A stretch of DNA of 64,000 nucleotides from Craterostigma plantagineum (taxonomy: Eukaryota; Streptophyta; Magnoliopsida; Lamiales; Linderniaceae): the NCBI GenBank assembly GCA_027422505.1, contig JAPQWV010001550.1:1-64000 (forward strand). Reading direction: 5' to 3'. Shown here piece by piece: positions 39,883 to 50,986 of this stretch; position 1 is the stretch's first letter, and each line of letters begins with the position of its first letter. The notes under the pieces are model-generated. The model was given only the letters and a program-made list of their open reading frames with translations. It was not told the DNA's origin and searched no databases. A program made the position numbers and the translations under genes.

Positions 39883-40114
39883 GACATGGAACAAACTGTG
39901 GGTACTATAATTAAAATCGATTGATTAGGTAAAGAATTAGGTGAATCTATAAAAAATAGGGGAAATTTTCGTTCACCACCCTGTCCCACTATGAAATATT
40001 AGTTCAGACCTTGTCAGAAAAAAATTAGTTTTAATGACTCGATTACTCAGTAACAATTTATTGGTCTGCAGTAACAATAAATTTTAATTATAGTACCCAC
40101 AGTTGTTCCATGTC
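39883..40114. repeat. Inverted duplication of carboxylesterase b leader
   Basis: The 35 bases at 39883-39917 (gacatggaacaaactgtggg then tactataattaaaat) recur in reverse complement at 40081-40114 with a single missing base, separated by about 163 bases. A transcript crossing both arms would fold into a long hairpin. The distal arm lies inside element copy E. Confidence 0.85.
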
Positions 40115-40262
40115 CAAAGTTCATATAGCGGTTCATCCGATAACAGTTCATATACACTTTATAACGGTTGCGTAATTTAGGTCCTTATCTTTAATTTTTA
40201 CGAAAATGGGTCCTTTAAACTAAATTTTTTCTCTTAAAGGTCCTGAAAACTATTGGGGCCTG
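39963..40262. repeat. Dispersed inverted-repeat element, copy E
   Basis: Left end: tcagaccttgtcagaaaaaa with attagttttaa. The right half, reverse-complemented, reads aaggacccattttcgtaaaa, then ataaggacct and cgttataaagtgtatatgaa, matching copies B and C. The 21-base array is reduced to one degenerate unit. The interior carries the inverted carboxylesterase b leader fragment. Confidence 0.65.
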
Positions 40263-41196
40263 AATTTTAATATACCCTAAAAAAATACTATAAAAAATTT
40301 GCTAAATAAGTGTCTGAACATTTTTATATTAGTACTCGTTTGACTGTGCGCATCATTTTTTCAGTTTTGACTTACCTTTTTATATGTGTATTATGTACCA
40401 CGCCACGCGTTTATATGGTACTCATATACATCATATATAGTACCTTAATGTGTAATATGATATCCATTTTTCTTACTATATTATGTAGCACAATACGTTT
40501 TAATATGGTACCTAAATGTGTTATTATATGATGTACCTTGCGGCGGATCAGATATCAATGTTGAAAAAATAACTCTAACATGTACCTATACATAAAAAAC
40601 ACTTATATAAACGATTATTTTTCTATAGATTCCCGGAGATTATTAGGCTTATTTTTTACTTATACCAAATATAATCTTTTTCCATGTGCATTCCACTTTG
40701 GCTTTTAGTTTATCCAGCCATTCAATACTACAAATATATTAATATTAAAGATTTTTCTTTTTAAATTCATGTTCATAAAAGCGCCACTATAATCTTCACA
40801 TTTCAATTACTAATTTGAGTTCAATTCGATTCACCACATCATTGATTGATGTAACAAATCCTTTCGATCTAATGCGTATAGTAGTAATCTTTTGTTGGAA
40901 GAATAGAATATTCTCAACTTGATTGCTCTCTCTACCATTGCTGTATTTATAAATCTTTTGTAGGTTGTTATTTATGTTTTGGTACGGACATTTCACGCAT
41001 AAGAAGACGATTATTGTAACAATTGTTTAAATACAAACCTATAACAAAAATGGGAAATTTCAACAAGGTAACCCGTATCATTAATACTAACCTGAATTTT
41101 CGTTGGAAAGTTACAACAATTATTCAAGGATGCTTTTGGAAATTTGAAGTTGACACGATTATTACACGCATAACCTCCTTCGCTAATAAAACATAA

Positions 41197-41460
41197 GTGC
41201 TCGTTGGTTGACGGGTTATTTTTAGGAGGGTTTAATTAAGTAAGGGTTTATATAAAACAAATTATGGGTATAAATAAAATGCGTGTTTGGTTAGCGGGTT
41301 TAAATAAACACATGTGAGGAGGTGTGTTTATTTAAACCCGTCTGTATGGGTTTAGTATGGTTTTATATAAACCCATGGTTTAAATAAACTCATGAACCAA
41401 ACAGTCTCACAAGTCTTAAACCCACCTTTAAAATTATTAAACCCCAAACCAAACAAGCAC
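41197..41460. mobile_element. Tourist/Harbinger-type MITE
   Basis: 264 bases. The left end gtgctcgttggttgacgggt pairs with the right end, reverse-complemented gtgcttgtttggtttggggt. TAA flanks both sides (41194-41196 and 41461-41463), the three-base duplication expected for PIF/Harbinger elements. Subterminal repeats of aataaac and gggttta fill the interior. Confidence 0.75.
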
Positions 41461-42021
41461 TAAAAAAGGGTAAAAAGAAAAATCAACGAGGGCACAGATA
41501 GCTTTGGCAACAGTTCTTAGGCCTTTGTTCGTCGATGAAAAGCTTGGATCAACTGAACGACATCTGCCCTTCCTTCGCCTCAAGTTAATTCGTGTGAGTC
41601 CCAAAGTTCTTCGTCTCTTATCACGTTTATATTGGATAGTCGCTGATTTTCTTGTCTAGCTACTTCTGTTACTTCGTAAAACCTAGGATATATCTGTTGT
41701 TGGTGGCGGTCTGTGATTGCGATTATCAGCTGTTATTTTCAAATCGAAGTTCTGTTTGTTTTGAAATCTGATTTCCTTCCCTTATCTGTGATTTTTAAAC
41801 ATCAATTAGAGGTAGGACTTTAGCAAAGCAAACCCCATGAGTGATTTTGCGGTACTTCTTTGTTGACTTTGTTGAGTTCTCAATTTCTAATATAATTGCT
41901 ATGAAAAGGGCCGTCTTACCTAATAAATTCGGTGGAATGAAGTTCCAATTTTTCCGTACTTGCAGCTCTCAGCTGTTTCGCTGTCCGAACTAAATAAAAA
42001 TCAAGTTGGGATTAGCTTTTC

Positions 42022-43657
42022 ATGACAACAAAAGACACAATGAGTTCAGCTTCTAATGGCGAGAGTAGCAGCAAAAACGATGATTCCTTCGACCCTAATA
42101 AGCCGAAGAAGAATCGCATTCCACCACTTCACATCTCCACATCGCAGAGGGGACTCATAAGCGAAGGAGCCTCAAAAAGCGCATACATCAATGGCCTCTC
42201 TCCCCTCCCAAAAGGCTCAGCCTCCTAAAATTCAGCAGCTTAGATTCTCCCTCGGCCAAATTCCAGCGAATAACTTCAGAAAGGGACGAAATCTCGCGCT
42301 CAGTCCCTTCCTCGAGCAGCAGCCTACACATCCGCGAAAGGTTCCACAAACTATTCTCCCGAAAAATGGATTGGGACTGCCTCCTTCGGATGGCCAAAGA
42401 ATGGATCAAAAATCCCCTAAACTTAGCCCTCTTTGTGTGGATAATCTGCGTCACAGTTTCAGGCGCAATCCTCTTCATGGTAATGACTGGGATGCTCGAC
42501 CACGCCCTTCGTAAGAAGTCCCAAAGGGACACGTGGTTCGAAGTCAACAATCAGATACTCAACGCTCTCTTCACTCTCATGTGCCTATATCAGCACCCGA
42601 AGAGGATCTACCACCTGTCCCTCCTCGCCAGGTGGCGGCCCGAGGACATCCTAAAGCTGAGGAAGGCTTACTGCAAGAACGGTTCCTACAAGCCCAACGA
42701 GTGGGCCCACATGATGGTCGTCGTTCTCCTCTTAAACGTCAACTGCTTAGCTCAGTATGCGCTTTGCGGCCTAAACTTGGGCTACAGAAGGGCGCAGCGT
42801 CCCCCAATAGGCGTCGGGATATGCATATCGGTGGCGATCGGCGCGCCCGCCGTCGCCGGCGTTTACTCGATGCTTTCCCCTTTAGGAAGGGACTACGAAG
42901 CCGAAGGCGACGAAGAATCGGCGCCCGAAACCGCCCGAGTTCAGTCGAGGAGGCACTCGCTCGAAAAAAGATTCTCTTTTGCGTCGAGGGCCAGCGAGGA
43001 AAGGGCGATGGAGGCGAGGCCGAGGTGGAGCGGATGCGTTCTTGATTTGTGGGACGACATTTCTTTGGCCTATTTGTCTTTGTTCTGTACGTTTTGCGTC
43101 TTTGGGTGGAATATGGAGAGGCTTGGGTTTGGGAATATGTACGTCCACGTTGCGACTTTTCTCCTGTTCTGCTTGGCGCCTTTTTTCATCTTCAACCTCG
43201 CCGCCGTGAACATTGACGGGGAAACGGTGAGGGAAATTTTGGGCATAACGGGGATTTTTCTGTGCGTATTCGGGCTGTTATACGGAGGATTTTGGCGTAT
43301 TCAGATGAGGAAGAGGTATAATTTGCCGAGCTATACGTTTTGCTGTGGTAAGGCTAGCGCAAGCGACTGTGCGCTTTGGCTGTTTTGCTGTTGGTGCTCT
43401 TTGGCGCAAGAGGTGAGGACGGGGAATTCTTACGATATCGTCGAGGATAAGTTTTATAGGAAGGAAGAGGGATTGCCGATTTTGCCCCTGCCCAGGAGGA
43501 CGGCGAGTTTCAGGCGAGGGCTGATCGGTCTCCTAGCCCGAGCCGTTTTGGTGAGGGGTATTTCAGTCCTGGAACTCCGATTTCTTTGGGCGGAGAAAGG
43601 GTTGATGAAACTATGAAGCCACCTTCTCCTTCTGTGATTAGTAGAGAAGAGGTATGA
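42022..43657 (+). CDS. PLAC8 / DUF2985 membrane protein
   Basis: Plant membrane protein with a DUF2985 region followed by a Cys-rich PLAC8 domain. The Arabidopsis relatives are uncharacterised PLAC8-family proteins. It starts MTTKDTMSSASNGESSSKND with the family's PPLHISTSQRGL segment. After a missing base near 42226 it continues SPSAKFQRITSERDEISRSV and then KMDWDCLLRMAKEWI. The first membrane helix is in NLALFVWIICVTVSGAILFM. Then come TWFEVNNQILNALFTLMCLY, HPKRIYHLSLLARWRPEDIL, a second helix near VVVLLLNVNCLAQYALCGLN, later helices near LSLFCTFCVFGWNM and HVATFLLFCLAPFFIF, and the PLAC8 part TFCCGKASASDCALWLFCCW with CSLAQEVRTGNSYDI. A second break near 43520 gives the real tail SRFGEGYFSPGTPISLGG, stopping at 43655. 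Function not known. Confidence 0.85.
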
Positions 43658-45072
43658 ATTACGAAAACTGCTGTTTTTCTCCCATGCTTTTCTGTTGTCA
43701 TGTGAAATTATCATTTTGATGAGAGTTTTTCAATTGCTGAGTGTATGATAGTCTGTATCACTGTATTTAAGCTCTGATCTTGTGATGTACATTGCACATC
43801 TTTTTTTCCTCTTTTGCATGCGAGTTTTCTTGTGTTAATTTAGGGTTTGAACTTTCTCCTAAAACTCAGAAATTTTTTCAAAAAAATGACCTCTGCTACT
43901 AAACTGCCCTTTTTCTTGTATCATCCAAAGGGTGTGTTAATGAGATGTCTTGTCCCTTGACATAAACGAAAGGGTTCCTACCAATCTTAACGTCTAAAAT
44001 TAGCACCAACTGATTTTTAATTCTCCTGCAAAAGATGAGCTTATTTAATAATGCAATAGAACTCCCATTGTAGAGCTAAAGTGTCAGGGTAACACTAGTG
44101 CCGCCGGCCTTATCCATATATCTCGATTTTTTGTTATTTTATTTTGCAAGGATAACACAAAGTTAAAATGAATTTTTGTGGGCTTTCTAGTTACATAGTT
44201 AATTTAATGCTGAGGTTTGTTCGTAGTTGTTAGTGGAAAGTTGAGTTTTCAATGGGCGGTGACTGTTAATGTTGGGCATTGCGAGTTGCTTCCAAGTAAG
44301 CAACACAACACAAAACAGAATGTACCTTGAAATCTTTTATTACTTGCATCCCCTTAATTAATGTTTTTTTTTTTTTGACATGTAACAGTATATGTAATAT
44401 TTAAAATTGTTCTTTAGTGTGGCCTTGGTGATTGATTTGTTACCCGTCTGTGTGAGACATATGCTATTTATTCCAAGCGTGTATCTAGATTCACCACGGA
44501 AAATGTAACATGCATAAATATAATCCTAGAACTTGGTATAAAAAGCTTCATTGCAATTGGAAATTAGGACACAGCCCACGAAAAACCATGGGATGTTAGT
44601 TTGTCCAGTTCATTGATTCGGCGGCAGTGAGCATATTTGACTATTAAAACAGAATTGTCACACATAGTCGTCATAATTCCACTTCTATCACAATTTATAT
44701 AACAAAATTACATTAGGAAAAGAAAGAAAATTCAAACTTTTCACGACTAAAAGTCAAACTTCAAACTCTTCCTAACTGAAGTCAAACGACGCTTCATAGC
44801 CGAAAACTGTAACGTCAAAATGGTTGGCTCTCGTTAAAGTGGGCCGACATTGAAGACGAGCGGGCCCACTTCAAAGCCCATGCTATACCTTTCCAACGTG
44901 AATGTCCACACACAGACAGCTTAATGTTATTACCCATTCTGCCCTCCAAACTCATCCTAAATCCCCAAAACACCCTTCCCCTTTCCCTATATAAACGGCC
45001 ACCACCTTCTTCAATCGAACCCCATCTCTATCTATCTGCTATAAAATCATTACAGATAAAACCATTCATTCA
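43658..45072. other. Intergenic, WI12 promoter at right end
   Basis: 3' flank of the PLAC8 gene, AT-rich spacer, then a promoter. No gene or clear transposon terminus is seen. Confidence 0.5.
44987..44995 (+). promoter_or_regulatory. TATA box of the WI12 gene
   Basis: ctatataaa lies about 80 bases upstream of the first WI12 codon and about 30 bases before a plausible transcription start. It is a strong TATA match in an otherwise pyrimidine-rich context. Confidence 0.6.
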
Positions 45073-45619
45073 CTGGCGTCGCCTGAGGAAAAAATTCTGG
45101 AGGAATCTTCTAGAAACAAGGGTCTAGTGAGCGCCCTCTATGAAGCCCTAAACGCCCGACACGTGGAGGCCGTCCAGAAGCTCCTCGCCGCCGACCTCGA
45201 GTGGTGGTTCCACGGCCCGCCGTCGCACCAGTTCTTGGTGGAATCCTCACCGGAAAATCAGAGACGACTCCCCCCGCCGCCGCCGAGGTCGGCAGGAACA
45301 GCATAAGCAGCAGCAGGTTCTTCGCCTTCACCCCCCACCGTATCTCCGCCGTTGGGCGCGCCGTCGTCCTCGTCGAGGGCTTCGACCAGCCGCGCTCCAT
45401 CGCGTGGGTCCACGCGTGGACCGTCGAGGATGGGATAATCACGCAGGTCAGGGAGTACTTCAACACCTCCGTGACCGTCGCGCGCTTCGAGAGTCGCCGG
45501 TCCGACGACGACCGTGGCATTTCCGACGCGCCGGACGCGGCGCACTGTGCGTCCGTGTGGGAGAGCAGCGTTTCGGGTCGGTTCGGGAAATCCGTGCCCG
45601 GCCTCGTCTCGCCATTTAA
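45073..45619 (+). CDS. Wound-induced protein WI12/WUN1 (SnoaL-like)
   Basis: Small single-exon protein of the wound-induced WUN1/WI12 family, with an NTF2/SnoaL-like fold and no defined enzymatic activity. The frame reads LASPEEKILEESSRNKGLVS, ALYEALNARHVEAVQKLLAA and DLEWWFHGPPSHQFL, the family signature. A missing G near 45240 leads to GILTGKSETTPPAAAEVG, then AVVLVEGFDQPRSIAWVHAW, TVEDGIITQVREYFNTSVTV and CASVWESSVSGRFGKSVPGL. A missing C near 45608 hides the usual ending VLAI with a stop at 45617-45619. The first codon in the conserved position is CTG (45073), where relatives have ATG, and no in-frame ATG lies upstream. That may be a base error or a non-AUG start. Induction by wounding is inferred from the family. 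Confidence 0.82.
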
Positions 45620-47629
45620 AAGAAGCCAAGTCTTGCTTTTCTTGATTTTGTATTTTGGGAATTTGTGTCGGGCGGGTCGGGTTGGTGGATATAAGGGTAC
45701 GAATCGTAAGAATAAAAGGCTGTGTGTGTGTGTAATAAAATCGACGATTTTACATCGTCTGTATGTTTCCTTGTGATGTGTAATATAAAAATGCAACGTT
45801 GGTGTGTTTGGTTCACTTGGCCATGTCTTTGTTTTTCCATTTTTTATATATTTTCTAGATAATATTAACATTGAAATATATTCTTGAGAAACATACGGGT
45901 GCAGAACATACTTGCTCATACATCGTCATCAAACTTGAGAAATATTCTTGCTGGAAAAGGAAGTCTTAGAAAAATAGCGAACATTGGCTTTACGTCGAAT
46001 TTGAGATTGGGACAATTAATTTAGCGAAGAAGAAATATGAAACAAGAACATTAATTGGTGATTAAGAAGTAACCATTCATCCATCCATCCACTAAATTAC
46101 AATATACACACACATATGTGTGTGTTATTGTATGTCACATTATCTATGAAGTTGTGTTCACGTATTTCATAAACAAAGAAAAGCTAATTCGTTAAAATCC
46201 ATTTCTTATAGCAATAATCACACTCCACATGAAGGTTTAACACTACTAATCGACTTTTTCGTGGCACGTGTTTGTTAGGTTAATTTACTCGATGAATATT
46301 AACATGACAAAGAAACGTGACATGATTTCAAATAAATATCGATCTCATTAAGGAAAATATCAATTACGCGTGGGCTTAATATCGATCTCATTAGCGAGTG
46401 GGTATATTCTTCTAACGTTTATGTCATATTCTTTTTTTTTTTTTTTGCTTCTAATATTATTCTCATTATTCTTTTCTAGGTCGGGTATATTTATTAATTC
46501 TATTCTTATTGGATGCAAATGGATCAGAATTAAGAATCAATCTGCCAATTTGGAAGTGCGAATTCAACTAGGAGAATATCTATACACACACACACCATAT
46601 GGTCAGCCAAATTGTTTGCATCCATGCAAAAAGGAAATAATATGCAAGGACTAATGATATAATAATAGGCATCAACAAATGTAGCAATGCCAATATTAGA
46701 GGATTTGGACTTTGGACCATTATTTTTATGCTTTTGCGTAAATATTGAAAGAAAAAAAAGGTATATTCACGAAAAAGAACCTTGTCCATGGATGATAACA
46801 TCCTAATCTTATTCAAGAAAATTAGGTCATGATTTAAGATGTGGGTTCGGTTTTACCTCTTGGGGAGAATAGCACTTTTGTGATCAAAATAAAAGTGGCA
46901 TGTCGTAGTGTCTTATTACACTATTGATCGTGATGGGAGTTTTATTCAAATAACCAGATTTGATGGGAGTCTTATTACACCATTCATCTTTAATATCATC
47001 AATGAAGGACAAATTAATCTTACTCAACAAAAGTAATAACTACACACTTTTTACGCATAAACGTCGACCACATTCAGTTTAATCGCCCCATCACTTCATG
47101 TGATTGTAATCGAAGCTTCAACAATTAATCATCTTCGTTTTACGTTACCATCATATAAATAGTACGACGAGTATTCCCTTCAATTAAAATATGGGTTTCT
47201 TCATGTTTATAGCAATACATTTACGTGAAGAACTGTGTTAGTGTTACTATATGTACATACATTCCCACTCAGTTTCCAATCAATTTGATCATGACACAAG
47301 ATCGTACTATATCACATAACAAGAGTACCCATATCTGCTGATCATGGATCATCGACAACGGTGATAAATAAATGAACCTATATATTACTCAATAAATTAA
47401 GAAACAATTTTGAGACCATATGCTTCTAACGAACTCTTTCACAAGCCACCACTCATTACGACATTAAGCTAACATAGTATGTGTAAAACAGAACGATTTT
47501 TCTTCCTTTCCCTTCCACTCAAACTCAATCCCATCATCACCAACCCAGAAAAAAAAAGGAAAAAAGAGAAAAAAATCCAAACTTTGAATCATAAATAATA
47601 AAGCTATAAGCAAGAAGAAAGAAATAATA
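45620..47629. other. Intergenic, no gene seen
   Basis: 3' flank of WI12 and promoter of the CHX gene. It contains a small palindromic acacacacatatgtgtgtgt near 46107 and poly-T near 46431. Open frames here (for example 46370-46654) are low in complexity. No transposon termini are clear. Confidence 0.5.
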
Positions 47630-50553
47630 ATGCCAGATTCAGACGGAACGTCGTCAGGGTTTGACAAGTACATGGTATGTCAAATCAAAGACAACATCGT
47701 CACCTTCGGAATATGGCTTCACAGAAATCCGCTGAACTACTCAGTTCCACTAATCCTCCTTCAGCTCTCCGCCATTTCCATCCTCTCTCTCCTCATCGAC
47801 GCCTTCCTCCGCCCCCTCGGCCAATCCTCCATCGTCTCCCAAATCGTCGTAAGAATTTATAGATACAAAAAAAAAATTAATCAATTTGCGCCGCCGCGCC
47901 GGCGGCGACTTTTCATCTCCTCTTTACTTTCAGGGCGGCGTACTTTTCGGGCCGACGCTGCTAGGCCACGCCACCGTCCTCGGCACGCAGCTGTTCCCCA
48001 TAAAGAGCAGAGTGACCCTCGAAACGCTAGCGAACATGGGACTGATGTTCTTCTTCTTCGCGATAGGGATAAGGTCGGACACGCGCCTAATGGTCCGGCC
48101 GGCGAAGCACGCCGTCGCCATCGGACTTCCGTCGACGTTCGTCTCCATGATCCTCGCCGTCTCCATGTCCTTGCTCGCGAGGTCGGCCATCCCAATGGAA
48201 GAATCGCTCGCGAAAGCCCTGCCTTACATCGCCGCCTCGAACTGCCTCACCTCCTTCCCGAACATCTCGTGCCTCCTCGCCGAGCTGAGAATGTCCGGCA
48301 GCGACCTCGGCAGAATCGCGAGCTCCACCGCCCTATTCTGCGAGCTGATCACCACCACCGTCGTCGTCGTCCTGAACGCAATCCTAGGTTCGGATCTCGA
48401 GCCCCTCCGCTCGTTCCTCTCGCTGTCCTCCGCCATGGCCTTCTCCGCCCTGCTGATCTTCGTCCTCCGGCCGGTGATAAAGCGCGCCGTCAGGAGAATC
48501 CCGTCCGGCAAGTCCCTCGGGGAGATCCATGTCTTCTCGTGCTTCGTCGGAGTTCTAATGTCGGGCTACGTCACGGAGACGATAGGCCAGCACTACGTGT
48601 ACGGCCCGCTCCTGCTGGGCTACATGGTCCCCGACGGCCCCCGTTGGGCGCCGCCATGATCACGAAGCTCGACCTGCCCATCGGAAAATTCCTCTACCCG
48701 ACGTTCCTCACGACCAGCGGCCTGAAGACGAACGTCTTCATCATCGACCTCAAGTCCCTCGGGATCGTCTTCTCGGTGGTGTTCGCCGCCGTGCTCATAA
48801 AGGTGGCCACCGTCGTCGTCTCCTCGCGCCTGTTCCTCAACATACACTCGCACGAGTCGGTGGTCGTAGCGCTGATGCTCTGCGCGCGGGGCGTCACGGA
48901 GCTCTTCGTCTTCAACCTGTGGCAGGACGGCGGCCTGCTCAAGGACGAGGAGTTTGCGCTCAGCGTGGTCTCGGTGATCGCCGTGACCGCCATCGTCACG
49001 CCGCTGATAAAGCTCCTCTACGACCCGTCCCAGCACTTTGTCGTCCCGGCGAGGCGGCGCACCATACAGCACACCAAGAGAGACGCTGAGCTGCGAATCC
49101 TCGTCTGCATACAGAACCAGGACGGCGTCCCGTCGGTCATCAACCTCTTGGAAGCCACCAACGCCACCGAGTACAGCCACGTTGCGGTCATAGCCGTCGT
49201 CCTCGTCGAGCTCACCGGCCGAGCCACCAACATGCTCGTGGCCCACCAGTCGACCCGCACGCTCCAGCCCACCGATTCGAGGTTGGATATTTTCTAAAAC
49301 TATTAGAAATTGAGCTGAGCCCAGCCTTTGGGGATAAAATCAAGTGGTTGGTTATACAAGGAGGAAATTTAGATTCTTGATATATTAATTCACTTATCTT
49401 AGTTTAACTCATTAATGTTAGATCGTACTAATTAATCAATGCATGATTAGCCTAACACATCAATATATGTATCGGGTCCTCGTGAACAAAAAACTGCTCT
49501 GCTGCTACTATAAAAAATTGAGGGATTCTGCCTAAAATCAATTTTTGATAGGGTTGGGATGAGATTGACTCTCCATATATTAACTTGACTTTCCGAGAGC
49601 TTGATTTAATCAAACTGGGACGAACAAAAACTCACTTTTTTTTAAAAAAAAATCTCAATGAAACAGGTCGTGCCACATCATCAACGCGCTGAGGCAGTAC
49701 GAGCTATGCAACGAGAGCTGCGTGACCGTCCAGTCGTTCAGCGCGGTGTCCCACCTCGAGACGATGAACGAGGACATATGCCGCGTGGCGGTCGACCAGT
49801 GCGCCAACGTGGTCGTCCTACCCTTCCACAAGCAGTGGGAGATCGACGGGTCCATATCCTCCGTGAACCGCGCGGTCCAGACCATGAACCTAGCCGTCCT
49901 CGAGAAGGCACCGTGCTCGGTCGCCATCCTCGTGGACCGCGGGGTCCTCACGGGCTCGGTCTCCATCCTCAACGGCCAGGCCGTCTACAGGGTGGCCGTG
50001 GTCTACATCGGAGGGCGGGACGACGCCGAGTCGTGAGCTACGGGGCCCGCATGGCCGCCACGGGAGCGTAACCCTGACGGTGATACGGTTCCTTCTCTAC
50101 GGCTGCGACACGGCGAGGGAGCGTAGGGTGGACAACGGGCTTATAGACGAAGTTCGGCAGGCGAACATGGAGAATCAGAAGTTCGTGTACCAAGAGCACA
50201 TCGTCAAGGACGGGGTGGGGCTCGCGGCGTCTTTGAGGGGGATTGAGAATAGCTACGACCTGCTCATAACGGGGAGGAATCATCAGTCTTCGCCTATAAT
50301 GGCGGGGCTCGGGGCGTGGAGCGAGTGCCCCGAGCTCGGGGTCGTGGGGGACGTCTTGGCTTCGCCCGACTTTGGGAGCACGGCGTCGGTCTTGGTGGTT
50401 CAGCAGCAGAGGTTCGTCGGGGGGAAGTTTAAGAACGGGGCGGCGCCTAAGGCGGTGGTGGTGAGCCACGAGGGGGTTCATACGACGACCACCGTCGCGG
50501 ACCACGACGGGGGTAGTCTGGAGATTGCCGTGGATAGCGATACTAGGGTTTGA
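47630..50553 (+). CDS. CHX-family cation/H+ exchanger
   Basis: Endomembrane or plasma-membrane monovalent cation/proton antiporter of the CPA2 family, about 800 residues and probably a K+ carrier. Exon 1 (47630-47849) begins MPDSDGTSSGFDKYMVCQIK and gives NPLNYSVPLILLQLSAISIL. Exon 2 (from about 47934) gives GGVLFGPTLLGHATVLGTQL, LETLANMGLMFFFFAIGIRS, further helices and PLLLGYMVPDGP. One C is missing from the run near 48645; then PLGAAMITKLDLPIGKFLYP, ALMLCARGVTELFVFNLWQD and the start of the soluble C-terminal domain RRRTIQHTKRDAELRILVCI. Exon 3 (from about 49666) gives SCHIINALRQYELCNESCVT, VVLPFHKQWEIDG, APCSVAILVDRGVL, a break near 50037-50070, and LLITGRNHQSSPIMAGLGAW. Closest in style to the CHX15 group; the ion is inferred. 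Confidence 0.9.
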
Positions 50554-50986
50554 TCGGAAAATATATATATTTTTTTTTTAAATTTGGACTGTAGGAGTGG
50601 GTTGTGTATATTATGGATTCAGGCGAGCTTTTGCTAAGGCTCGACCGAAGCTGTATGTACAAGGGAAAGCTGTGCAACGCTTTTAAGCAAAGTACACCAA
50701 AAGCGCTGTCATTTAATTAGCGACGCTGTGTGAAAATGTTGAAGCCCAATAGCCCAGTACGCACTTGTTAATTGGGTGTCGACGCGCTTCTTGCGACGTT
50801 TGCCTTATGTTCCCTTGTCACCTGCCCAGTAACAGTCTGCCACGTGTCTTGTTTTTGGGGGTACAAGCCATGTTCTAGATTTGTTTCTAGTTGCGTGAGA
50901 ATGCTTCTAGTGAGAATCCTTCAATTTAAATATACACAAGCGATCGAAGAACGCCACCGCGCACGATTAAATTACCTCGAATAGTG
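50554..50986. other. CHX-MINPP1 spacer
   Basis: Short spacer holding the CHX 3' end and the promoter of the next rightward gene. No coding sequence is recognised; the frame at 50772-50984 has no domain. Confidence 0.5.

Larger units (their letters stand above)
39825..42021. other. Intergenic, divergent promoters with two repeats
   Basis: Lies between leftward carboxylesterase b and the rightward PLAC8 gene. It includes the inverted duplication and element copy E (39963-40262), a Tourist-type MITE (41197-41460) and AT-rich DNA. The stretch from about 41490 probably holds the PLAC8 promoter and leader; a tcgtgtgagtccc donor-like site near 41590 suggests a leader intron. Confidence 0.5.

Noticed and set aside
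46580..46816. 78-codon minus-strand frame with hydrophobic stretches
   Set aside because: The hydrophobicity comes from AT-rich DNA. There is no start context, homology or neighbouring exon.
48620..49246. 208-codon open frame on the minus strand inside CHX
   Set aside because: It is a shadow of the GC-rich CHX exon 2. Its translation is Arg-, Glu- and Asp-rich, typical of antisense to a membrane protein, and has no domain. The same applies to long antisense frames in HCT, RUP and EMS1.
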